A DNA stretch of 64,000 nt from Nicotiana tabacum. Lineage: Eukaryota; Streptophyta; Magnoliopsida; Solanales; Solanaceae. Shown piece by piece: positions 54,089 to 64,000 of this stretch. The notes under the pieces were generated by a model. The model did no database searches, was not told the DNA's origin, and worked only from the letters and a program-made list of their open reading frames with translations. Numbering within the stretch: position 1 is the stretch's first letter; every line of letters starts with the position of its first letter. Location: NCBI RefSeq assembly GCF_000715075.1, contig NC_134087.1, positions 191,611,276-191,675,275 of the forward strand. Reading direction: 5' to 3'. The position numbers and the translations under genes were made by a program.

Positions 54089-56247
54089 CTACGGCACTGT
54101 GGACGGGTTGGTCATTGGCTTTTGTGGCACGCGTCCGATAACCACTGGCTCGTTCAACCGAGGTGGTTGAATCGTCCCCCGGACCACATAGGCCCCTTTC
54201 GGCACGTACATAGGTTTTGTCTTTTTGATTGCGAAGTTCTGCGTCTTCTCAGCTCGACCTCGTGGTATGTAAAGAACTCCATCCTCTTCCGGTACCACTT
54301 TCTTCTCCACCTTCTTTTCAGGCTCTTCCTTTATAGCCTTGGCCTCCTCCCCCTTTTCTGGTTTCTGGTCTGTTTCGGGCCTCTTCCCCGTGTCGACAAT
54401 GGCAATTATGGCTTTCAGAGCAGGGTCGAATTCTTTGTCTTCACAAATCATTCCGATCAGCGGCCCATTATTGTGAGCAGGTAATGGATTGTTAGTTACA
54501 TTCGGGATCTCCTCGTCCCTTAGCACTATTTTCCCTTGCTCTATCAAATTCTCGACCACTCTTTTCAACGACCAGCAGTCATTTGTATCATGTCCCTCGG
54601 CCCCTGAATGATAGGCGCATCTGACTCCAACTTTGTAAGAAGGTGATGTCGGGTTTTGCCTTGTTTGAGGGATTGGTTGCAAGAAACCCAACTGGACCAG
54701 CTTTGGGGGTTTGAGGGATTGTCTGAGTATGGTTCACCGATGGGCGTGAAAGTCCGCCTTCTGGGTGGCTCCTGAGGGCGGAAGTTATTCTGTGGGGGTT
54801 GTGGGTTATAGTGGTTGCGGTAAGGAAGCTGATTTCTGGGAGGTGGAGCTGGGCCTCGGTTGGCTTGTTGTGGTGGATGGGTATAAGGTTGGGCATTCAT
54901 GACCATATAAGGTTGATGAGCATATGCCAAATTTGAGTGGGGGTAGTAGTGTTGTGGGATTCTTTCCGGAAAACGGGGCCTGGGATGACGATACTCCCTT
55001 GTTTCCGAGGCTGCCATAGTCGTTTCTTCCTTCTTTTTCCCTCTTGTCGTTCCTCCGGACCCGCTTTGGATGGCCTGGGAGGTCGCCCTTATGGCTGCTT
55101 GACTCAGAATCCTACCTGTTTTCAAACCATTTTCCACCATCTCTCCAATCTTGATCGCTTCCGCGAATGGCTTACCCATGGCTGACATCATGTTTTGGAA
55201 ATAGTCAGACTCTTGAGCCTGGAGAAAGGTAGTGACCATTTCCACTTCATCCATGGGAGGCTTTACTCTTGACGCCTGTTCACGCCACTTAATAGCATAT
55301 TCTCTGAAGCTTTCTGAAGGTTTCTTCTTCAAATTCGACAGAGAATTTCGGTCTGGCGCAATGTCGATGTTATACTGGAATTGTTTCACAAAATCTCTGG
55401 CGAGATCATCCCATATATGCCATCGGGACATTTCCTGGTCCATATACCATTCCGAGGCTATCCCTACTAGACTTTCCCCAAAATATGTCATTAGCAGTTC
55501 TTCTTTTCCGCCGGCTCCCCGCAATTGGTTGCAGTATTTCTTAAGATGTGCAATGGGGTCACCGTGCCCATCGTATTTCTCGAACTTTGGGGTCTTGAAA
55601 CCCGTTGACAGGTGCATGTGAGGGAACATGCACAGGTCTGCGTAAGAGACGCTATTCTGTCCGCTCAATCCTTGCATATTCTTCAAACTTTGTTCAAGGC
55701 TTCTCATTCTCTTGGCAATCTCATTTTGTTCTGCAATTCTGGGGTTCTGATCCTGCCCGGGTGCAAGCTCGCACTGAGGCGGTAGAGGATTAGTGCTGGT
55801 AGCGAACCTAGTTGGTTCCATCGAGAACGATGGTGCTTGGAATGTAAAAGAGGATGAGTCAAAGCTTGGCTTGTACGTGGTAGGCTGTGCCGTAATCGGG
55901 CAAGGCGATGCTGTAAAGATGTTCATGCTTGCATCAGTGGATGACATTCGGGGATGAGGCTCAGAAGGCGATCCAACAGAGAAGGCTGAGGTGGCTGGGT
56001 ACCCGAATGGGGTAGCAGGATAATTTATGGGGACATTAGAAGTCCCACTCGACCTGGAGAATAATTCAGGGAATCCGGGGACGACACTTGGCGGCTCTTT
56101 CCCATTATTCCAATCGTCCAGCATTTCCAACATGCGGAGCCGTAGGATTCTGTTTTCCTCCGCAGTTGCGGATTCAGGTGTGAGGACGGCTGAGATCGAG
56201 CTCTCCTCGGAAACAGGGATTGTTTGCAATGGAATTTCTGAAGACAT
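54089..56247 (-). pseudogene. Gag of element E
   Basis: ATG at 56247 (MSSEIPLQ); the GTG six bases earlier is not needed. The first part is Ser/Thr/Pro-rich. The Gag core follows: FKTPKFEKYDGHGDPIAHLK, LMTYFGESLVGIASEWYM, WDDLARDFVKQFQYN, ESFREYAIKWREQASRV. A Pro/Gln/Tyr-rich segment comes next. A one-base frameshift lies near 54640-54700. The downstream frame has a CHHC knuckle-like stretch, C-AYH-SGAEG-H-DTND-C (54577-54619), then a Lys/Glu-rich linker and ends at TAG 54089-54091. Expected length without the shift is about 715 residues. Confidence 0.87.
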
Positions 56248-56850
56248 TTCCACACTTCCCTTTGACCTGGTGAAGTAATTGTGAGTACTGCTTCTGGTCC
56301 TAACAACAGGTAGTTGAACACTTCTCCTTGACCTCGTGAAATATGAGTGCGAGGCCAGACTTTCACCAAACCAACCGTCTTTTCAAAAACCCTGAGGAGA
56401 TACTCAACGACAAACGCACGGTTAATTTGCAGCAAATAACAGATAGTCAATCTCACGTTGGGCATGATGCACCTATACAGTTAAGTGGATTACTACATGT
56501 TTGCTACAAGAGCATGCATCATTCCGGCATTTTTCCTCTTATTAGTTTTCCCCCTTTTTTTATTTTCTTTTATTATTATTATTTTTCTTTATTTTGTAGT
56601 AAAAGAAATGCGACCGGATCCGATAAGGATTGCCTACGTATCACGATGCCTACGTGAATCAGATCATTACGTAGTTCGAAAAACACAAATGAGCGTAAAA
56701 GAAGCAACCTCTTTATTGTTGAAATGGTCTATTACAAACTACATTTTGCAAAAGAAAGAGCAAACTTTGAAAATAAACCTAGACTCAAAATAGACTAAAA
56801 ATCACCCTGATGGGAAAAATAGGCAGAAGATGCTAAGATACAGGCTTGAC
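56248..56850 (-). other. Spacer between ORF1 and gag of element E
   Basis: Non-coding in element sense, about 600 bp. It holds the structured module at 56629-56680, about 380 nt before the gag ATG. The short plus-strand frames here are not genes. Confidence 0.7.
56629..56680 (-). other. Structured module, ORF1-gag spacer copy
   Basis: Minus strand: outer arms CTACGT written as plus-strand ACGTAG (56669-56674) and ACGTAG (plus CTACGT, 56634-56639). Inner hairpin TCACG, loop TAGGCAT, CGTGA. The loop of the inner hairpin carries an extra ACGTAGGCA, so an alternative pairing with the 5' arm is possible. Confidence 0.62.
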
Positions 56851-58907
56851 TTATGAGTGCATTATGGTTTTGAAAATTGGTGTCCGCGGGGCATCGTTCG
56901 GCCTCGCCGCGGTCCTAGGCGTGAGATCCCTCTCAAGTTGCTCCAGCTCATGCATAGTCTGCTTGACATAACCCATCATTGCCGAGAGGACGGTAACGCT
57001 GGACATGTTCTCACATCGTAGACATCGTCTGGTGATGGCATGGGCAATGGCCTTGATCCTATCTCTGGTTTGCTTCTTCTCTACGAGTAGGCGTTTTATC
57101 TGATCTCTACATATCTTGAATACTTGGGCATCCTGTATATGCCGATGCTTCAGTCGCCGTACTTCCAACTTCATCTGGGCTATTGAGTCGTACCAGTATC
57201 TGCTCTCAATTTGGAAATCCTTGGCCTGATTAGCTGCTTTGACCTCAAGTGCAGCCATCTCTCTCTTTATTTTAGCAACAGTTTTCTCGTGGTCGCCTTC
57301 CAATTGATTCAAGTATCGGTGATGCTTATCTGTTCTCGTATCCCACTGTGCCCTGAGATCCGCTATGACGTTTTCAGATTTCTCCAAACCATCTTGCCAT
57401 TCCCTGATTTCACTTTTTAACCTTTTTATCAGCTGCTCGTCTGATCGACGCCTTGGCTATTTACCCGCATCCACCCTTATCTGTTTGATCTGGGCTCTGA
57501 GCATGTCGTTTTCCTGAATTAACCTATTCCGCTCTCCCAGATCGGTAGCAACTTGCACGTTGTGCTCATATTTCAAGCTTTCCACTTGTTGCTTTAACCT
57601 GCTGATTTCGGCGTAATAGCCTCTTTCTTTCGCTAACCAATCCCACTGCCTTTGCGATGATTCGGTGAAATTCCGGATGTGGGGTCTCTTAGCCGGCCTT
57701 TCATGCTCCAGTTCCCTTCTATACCATGCAAGGTAGCCTGGCGCCGTCTCTCCTTTGGCTCGATCCCGCACGCAAGTATCTGATTTCAAATATTGACACT
57801 CACTCCAGATTTGGCGAATCTTCGCTTCTGGGAATTGTCCGTTAGGACTTATCTCAACTGCTTGAGTGCTAAGATCTTCCTCATGAGGTACTGTCTGGCA
57901 TCTTCCGAACTGTCTCAAAACTCGGCAGGGTGCGTAAGGTTGAATGCTCTTAAGCCCCATCAGTAAGAAATGAGTCTTAGCTGCCGACATATATAGGATC
58001 TCATCAACAGGCAACCATCCTAGCGTCCATTGTATTTGGCTGGCCGTAAGAGCTTGAAATAACGAGGTCCATGCCAGGTCTCCTTTGGGCAAACTGATCT
58101 CTTTGGTTCTCGTGTAAGATTCTTCTATGCAGGTCTTTGCCGGGGAACCATGGCTCAAAATCTCAGAATGATGGCAGAGGTGCTCGGTCATCCATATCTG
58201 TAGGAGCAAGTTACAACCTTCGAAGAAATTTCCCCCAGCTTTACAAACTGTAAGAGCTCGAAAGATGTCAGATACCACCATAGGCGCGAGAGTACTGTCA
58301 TTTTGCGTGAGTAAAGTGCTGACGACCCCGGATATCTTCAAATCAATGTTTCCGTCTTTCCTTGGAAATACCAGAAGGCCCAGGAACATCATTATGAACG
58401 CTACCCGTCTGTGCTTGTCCCACTTCTGACGAACACCTTTGCTGCACAGTTTGTTGATTGGATTGTTGAATCCCCCTCATGACCGTACCTATCATATATG
58501 AAGCATGGAGTACAAAATCCGGCTGCCAGATCCGGGTTGTGGACTGTTCTGGGTATCTTCAATGAGTCTAGGAACCGATGTACCGTGACGACTCTTGGGG
58601 CGACCAAGTATTTTTGTCTTAACGGAAGTTCAGCATTCCCGATGTACCCAGCCATTTCTTCCAAAGTCGGGGTGAGTTCAAAATCAGAGAAATTGAAAAC
58701 ATTGTGCGGCGGGTCCCAGTAGGTAACCAAAGCTCTTATGATATCTCCCCGAGGCTGGATTTCCAACAAACCCACGAGACCTTTCAAATATTTCTTGACC
58801 TCATTTTGTCCTTCAACACCTAGATCATTCCACCATAGCCGTAACTTGACAGGGATTTTGGTCATTATTGAAAAATGTTCATTTTGCATCGTGCTCATCC
58901 TGCACAT
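56851..58907 (-). pseudogene. ORF1 of element E
   Basis: ATG at 58907 or 58898 (MSTMQNEHF). Same protein family as D ORF1: WWNDL, FSDFELTPTLEEMAGY, APR-VTVHRFLDSL, then a one-base frameshift near 58435, MMFLGLLVFPRKDGNID, EGCNLLLQIW, QWTLGWLPVD. A TAA at 57457 interrupts before a C-terminal part rich in heptad-like Leu/Lys/Glu (coiled coil; EKSENVIADLRAQWD ... RLLVEKKQTRDRIKAIAH) that ends at 56851. Length without breaks is about 685 residues. No catalytic motif is seen. Its position upstream of gag is the Ogre hallmark; function unknown. Confidence 0.85.
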
Positions 58908-60263
58908 TTATTAAGGTGATTTTAACAAAAATGAATTGACTCAAAAAATATTTTACAAAGGGGATCAAGTTTTGAACACGACTTTTAAACACTTTGGGGA
59001 CGAAGATTTCAAGGCTGTGTGGGTCAACTGGACAAAAATGCTAAGCAAGACCCAAAGGTGGCTGTTTATGCAAAGTCAGCCTTCCGGCGTCGCTTTTTCG
59101 GAAACATTCGGCCATTTATGATAAAACAGCGTCACCCGACTTATTTATGACTCTTTTTTTTAAAAAATTGACACATCTTTTTTTTTCCTATTTATTTATT
59201 GATTTTGGCTATTTTAGCAAAATGGGGTTGAACCCGACGAGGGTTGCCTACGTATCTCACATCCGGTGAGAATCAAACCGGCGTAGTTCGGGCTATCGTG
59301 AATAGAGAAAATCAAATAAACCTAGAAAACAAGAATATATATTTTTATACTATTTTTGAAAAGAGATAAAGACTAAAGAAAATATTTATTATTTTTTTTT
59401 AGGAAATATTTGGACTATTAGTCTGAATTTATAAAAGGGGTACTACAAAAGAAACAACATTTTTTTCTTGAATTATGAATTTTCCGTTATTTTTTTCTTT
59501 TAAATCAATACCTTCTCTTTTTTTTTATTTTGAAAATGATAAAAAGAAAATTTTTATATTTTTTTTTAAAATCAAACTAGAAGACAATCTCTTTTTTTAT
59601 ATATATTTTAGAAGAAATTCTGGCGAGGTTTCGACACTACTCGGATATTGGTTTTTCCAAAAGAAGTAATTATCTCCCTACGCTGCTATTTTTCTTTTTT
59701 AATTTTTTTTAAAAACCGGTCAGCATGCGGAACTGAAGCAAATAAATGCGCAAAACAAATAGGATGCAGCAGGATGGTCTTTTCACTTCCGGTTGCCTGT
59801 CCTAGACGGACCCAACTCCTGTGTTGAGTCCCCTAAGTCAAATGCAACATGATGCAAATAAGCGTTCCTACTAGGGATCCGGCATGAAGTCAAGTTATTC
59901 TAGGTTCGTAACATGGGTACTTGTTCTAGACTGTGTACCCAAGCGGACAACTCGAGTCGAGGAGGGGGCTACGTACCGGGGACGCGCGAGATCGTCCGGC
60001 TTTGTAACTTGTCCGACCTCTTTCTTATTTCAGGTATTGACACTAACAGAATAGGGAGTCTCGACCAGCGAGCTTCTCCCCGGAGGTAAGACGAGAAGGG
60101 TTTCGGCACAGTTTATATACAGTTCAGATAATATCAAAGCGGTAAAAGACAACATTTAGCACGTTATGCAAAAACATGTAATAAAGATCAGATAATAAAT
60201 CCAAATATAACAATTATTCTAAGCTCGAATTCTTGAACCCTGAACCAGTGGTTCTGGGTTAAT
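58908..60263 (-). other. Leader of element E
   Basis: 1.36 kb between primer site and ORF1, non-coding. Contains the structured module (59244-59292), an A/T-rich low-complexity stretch (59330-59720) and blocks shared with the D leader (near 59800-60010). Confidence 0.75.
59244..59292 (-). other. Structured module, E leader copy
   Basis: Minus strand: outer CTACG (59282-59286) and CGTAG (59248-59252). Inner hairpin TCTCAC, loop CGGAT, GTGAGA. It lies about 350 nt upstream of the ORF1 ATG, as in D. Confidence 0.65.
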
Positions 60264-60281
60264 TCCCCAGCGGCGTCGCCA
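60264..60281 (-). other. Primer binding site, element E (Ogre-type)
   Basis: Minus-strand TGGCGACGCCGCTGGGGA, four bases (GCTC) from the 5' LTR at 60286. It sets E on the minus strand. Confidence 0.88.
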
Positions 60282-60285
60282 GAGC

Positions 60286-63200
60286 TGTCACACCTCCTTT
60301 TTGCGCGCCCCGCCCCGAAGGATAAAAATGCGCGAGGGGAGTTTTTCCAATTTAAGTGACAATATTCGAAATGGGATTATTTATTTAATTCAGATTCGCC
60401 ACTTGGGAAAGTTTTGGCTTTAGGTGTCCCAAGTCACCGGTTTATCTTGAATCCCAAATCGAGGAAATTTTTGACTTTTCCAAATGAAGTCTGCGAACCA
60501 GAAATTCTAAGTAAGGAATTCTGTTGACCCGAGGGAAGGTGTTAGGCACCCTCGAATCCCGTGGTTCTAGCACGGTCGCTTAAATTGTTATAATGGCTAA
60601 ATATCTGATTTAAATACATGTTATGACTTTCGTGCTTTCATTAAGTTTAAACCGCTTTTATTATTATCATTTATTTTTATAGAATTGCAACGTCGTGAAA
60701 ATGTATCTCGAACTACGTCGCAATCAATGCACCCATAATTGTTAAACACACTTCGACTCCGTTGAGATTTGGATTCGGGTCACATCAATGCGCACCCAAA
60801 TTTAAGAATATAATTTAATCGAGCCGCGCCTAAAGAGTTTAACGCATTATTATTTTTGGAGAAGGCCATGAAATTTGCTAAACGGCCTGTCCCGAATTCT
60901 AAATATTTATTATGGTTAGTTATTGAGGGCCCCGCAATTTGCATTCTTACCTGGCAAGGCTCGTCTCATTATTTTAGAAAAGGATATCCTGAAGCGACTA
61001 CATTTCTATTACGTTTGTCTCTAAAAAATAAAAGAGAAAAAATACCAAACTTACTTGTTTAAGTATCTGACATACTAAATCTCTACTGTATATGACGAGT
61101 CCGAATTTTGCTTGATTGCCTAATTGATTGTTTATGAGGTGAGAATTATTTCATGCCTCGTCTTCAAGGAGTGAATAAGTTTTGTTAATTTGATAGGAGG
61201 GATTGCAAGCAACAGATAACTCATACTAAATTTACATTAAACAAACCTTAAGTTTGAACTTTATAATTAACTTATTTAGGCTTGATAAATGAAATCGGCT
61301 ACTTATTAAGAAAAACTACTGTTAATTGGATTCGAGAATGCCTATTAGTTTTCCTCGAAAGTCATCGCATTATTCCGAAACGATGAATCTATATTGAAAC
61401 CCATATCGAAACTATGTAGAAACAAGTAGTCTAACAAAAGGGTTGGCGTACATTATTACCCTGTTAACGTAACGCTGCATGAGAATTAGTTTGGGGTACA
61501 CTTATCTTGAAGTCAAATGGAACCGAATATAGAAGATTCGATAGTTCAGAGATCTAGGCAAAAATACATACATATGCTTGCTATGATTCTATGTTATGAT
61601 GTCATAACTGAAACAAACTAACGGTTGTATGCATTAAAACACATCTGTTCTAACAAGCCAATGCTATCTAATTGTTCATCTCAACTTAGACTGTATGTTA
61701 GTTTATACAGAGTATTTGCAGTTTCCAGTTAAATAAATACAGGTCAAACTAACATTCAACCTATTTTTGAACACAAGTATTATAAAGTAAACAGACATTC
61801 GTTTCTTTATTTCTGCTTCAACTTCAAACTTTCAACAACATATGGTTTCAGAAGTTGTGTACCTGGAAATGTTTGACAACTGAAGAAAAAGGGAAGTCAG
61901 CAGAGTAACAATGGCAACAAGTGCAGCAGCAGTAACAGCAGGTAACCAAAATCCCAGTGCAAGATGCAGTTAGAGCCGATGGAAAAATGGCAAAAATGAA
62001 ACAATTTCCCAGTAGTGTGGAATCAGAATTTAGGCAGAACAAATCCAGAAGTGAACTAAAGATACCACCCAACCAGTAACCTTAATCAAGACTCAGAAGA
62101 AAACAATATGGGACAAGGAAATCCAGACCAATGAGAATCAAGACAGATGAAAATGCAGTCCCTTTTTCTGTGATATGCCTCTATCTATCTATTTCTGTCT
62201 GTGTGTGTATCTATTTCTCAGAACTTCAGCTCTCCTCCTTCTTAGTTCTCTCCCTCTCTCTATCTTTTATCTCTCTCTTATCTCTGTCCTCTGTCTTATC
62301 TCTTTTTTTTTGTTCCCTTAAACTGATGGAAGTTCTTCCCTTTATAAGCCTAAAGTCTGCCCTTTAACAGCCTGTTCATCAATCACCCAAACACCCTCCC
62401 ATGTGCTCCCTCTTTTTCAGTTTCTACTCAAACTTTTAAGTATATAAACCCACATGATATTCCCTGGCAGACTTACCTTTTAAGTGAGGGTTAATATTTC
62501 TAAACTAAAACAGGATATAGGCAGCAGAGTATAATCTGACAGCATATGCTGTCAAACTATTTTAAATGTAACAAAGGCCTTTATGCACATGCTGTGCACA
62601 AGTGCACATGTTGTGCACAAGTGCACATGCCCTCCAATTCTGACTGCAACTAAACAAAACCAATCCTTTTATATTTCTGATTCAGATTAACAACTATAAG
62701 TAGCTAAATTCAATTCCTAACTGATTCATACTTTGATTCAAACAAAGTTGCAGCAGGCAACAGGTTCAATTGTTAACATTTGAAATACTGAAATTAATTG
62801 ACGACATTTGTCGACTCGACTATATTAGTTATAACACATACAACCAAAATCAGACATTTAACAGTATAGGACACATGATTCGAATTGTATTGACTAAGCA
62901 GAATTGTACCCGAGGAATCAGTTAATCAGTTCAATTTTGAAATTCAACCAATTGCACAACAAATACATACATACATATTATCAGAACAAGTAGAAGAAGA
63001 AACTCAATCAAACAACAAAGGTTCAGGCAAGGTGGACAGGACACAGTTGATAAAACTCAAAACACAGATTTCACGAAACATGAACAGCCTTTAGAACAAT
63101 CACATGGACTAAAACAAATAAAGAAAAGAAAGCAAAACTCACCTTAAAATCCGAAAAATCAAAAGACCCTAGCTTGGACTCGAACAGACATTTCTTAAGG

Positions 63201-64000
63201 CTGAACGGACTTTAATCGAAGTGTTTCTCAAATGAGAAACACTTCGATTAAGGTCCATTAGACCTTAATCTCTTCGGCTTGAACAAGACACGGACCATCG
63301 ACGAGGAACCCTATGGTTCCAAAAATCAGATATGGGATTCATGCTTCCCTGGTCAGATTCGGACCAAACCAAGCATGGTTTGGTCACGAGGGGGGTCTGG
63401 GGAGTGTCTGGTGTGAAACTGGGGTCAAACGATGTAAGTCAGGTTCCGACTCGAATCTTCAAATGAAGATTCGAGAAGGTGGGAAAGGATTCGAGCTAGG
63501 TGGTTAACAGATCCAAGTTCAGGATGGCAAGGGGGTTCTATGGTGTTAAGGGGAAGGTCACCGGCGTTCATGCCGTCGGGTTTCTGGTGAAGGGAGATAG
63601 GGGCGGCTAGGGTTTGAAGGGGAATGGTCTGTGAAGACGAAGGCCGGGGTATTGGATAGGGGGGCAGGGTATGGTTGGAAGATTATATATGGGATGGGTG
63701 GGTTGATCTCGGCGGTTGGATGAGGCAAGATGGAAGGCCCAGATCTTTCATCTGATGGGGAAACGGTGTCGTTTCATCCTAAAGGGGTTTGGGTCGGTCC
63801 GGGTGGAAACGGGTCAGGTTCTTCAGTGGGTTATGGGGAATTGATCTTGGCCGTTGATCAATTTGAGATCAACGACCCAGATCAGACTGGATTAACACGG
63901 CGTCGTTTGGACGCTCTGGGTGTTAGCTGGTGTGGACCGGGTTTCACAGGGGTTTTGGGCTGAGTTTGTTTGGGCCAATTTGTTTAAAATTGGCCCAAGT
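60286..64000 (-). repeat. 5' LTR of element E (truncated by window end)
   Basis: Copy of 39614-43706. It stops at the base equivalent to about 43308, so some 400 bp are outside. Differences by eye are few (about 1%). One is a tandem duplication of about 20 bp, TGTGCACAAGTGCACATG, near 62592-62628. Hairpins are at 63207-63256, 63362-63385 and 63970-63998. Confidence 0.92.

Larger units (their letters stand above)
39614..64000 (-). mobile_element. Ogre/Tat-type element E, nearly complete
   Basis: Minus-strand giant element. The 3' LTR (39614-43706) is complete; the 5' LTR (60286-) is cut by the window end about 400 bp short. Total length would be near 24.8 kb, in the range known for Ogre. Order in element sense: 5' LTR, TGGCGAC primer site, leader, ORF1, gag, protease, intron, RT, RNase H, archaeal-type RNase H, integrase, long 3' UTR with tandem repeats, polypurine tract, 3' LTR. 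The left flanking 5 bp are CTCTC (39609-39613). Frameshifts and stops in ORF1, gag, RT and integrase make it non-autonomous. The LTRs are nearly identical by eye, so insertion is recent. Confidence 0.93.

Overview
The window is plant nuclear DNA made almost entirely of transposable elements. No host protein gene, tRNA or rRNA gene is supported. The repeat families point to the nightshade family (Solanaceae): an RTE-type LINE with a TTG tail, a tRNA-derived SINE, Tekay/Del-type chromoviruses that start and end with TGTGACG / CGTGACA, and very long Ogre/Tat elements primed at a TGGCGAC site. The genus cannot be fixed from the sequence alone.

Layout, left to right. Positions 1-3130 are AT-rich intergenic DNA holding a LINE 3' fragment (12-bp target duplication), a MULE-like non-autonomous element (9-bp target duplication), a SINE and a Helitron-type terminus. 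A 5'-truncated RTE LINE (3130-4851) abuts the damaged 5' LTR of chromovirus A (4852-24584, + strand). A second chromovirus, C (10040-20628, - strand), sits inside the integrase of A, flanked by the 5-bp duplication GCGGA. After A come a 788-bp AT-rich tandem duplication (24596-26166) and a Helitron-type terminus (26167). Into that terminus is inserted chromovirus B (26280-33609, + strand), a close relative of A. B is broken in its integrase by Ogre/Tat element D (33610-39613, + strand), and D is broken in its ORF1 by a second Ogre/Tat element, E (39614 to beyond 64000, - strand). The right side therefore shows a four-level nest: Helitron > B > D > E.

Element E is the richest part. Its sense strand is minus. 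Reading from right to left it has a 5' LTR (cut by the window end), a TGGCGAC primer site, a long leader, ORF1, gag, protease with a G-patch-like segment, a 212-nt GT...AG intron that exactly restores the reading frame, RT, a degenerate RNase H, a second archaeal-type RNase H with all four acidic residues, integrase, a 5.3-kb 3' untranslated region with three tandem-repeat families, a polypurine tract and a 4.09-kb 3' LTR. One repeat family is a 2.9-kb array of about 60 units, each carrying two opposed telomere-like (telobox) motifs. All coding regions of A, B, C, D and E carry stops or frameshifts, so none is autonomous as read.

The most notable signal not explained by the element annotation is a short structured module that occurs four times in E and once in D. 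An outer stem (CTACG/CGTAG, or CTACAT/ATGTAG in one copy) encloses an inner hairpin whose sequence differs in four of the five copies while its complementarity is kept. It lies about 350-380 nt upstream of ORF1 (in D and E) and of gag (E), just after integrase, and close to the polypurine tract.
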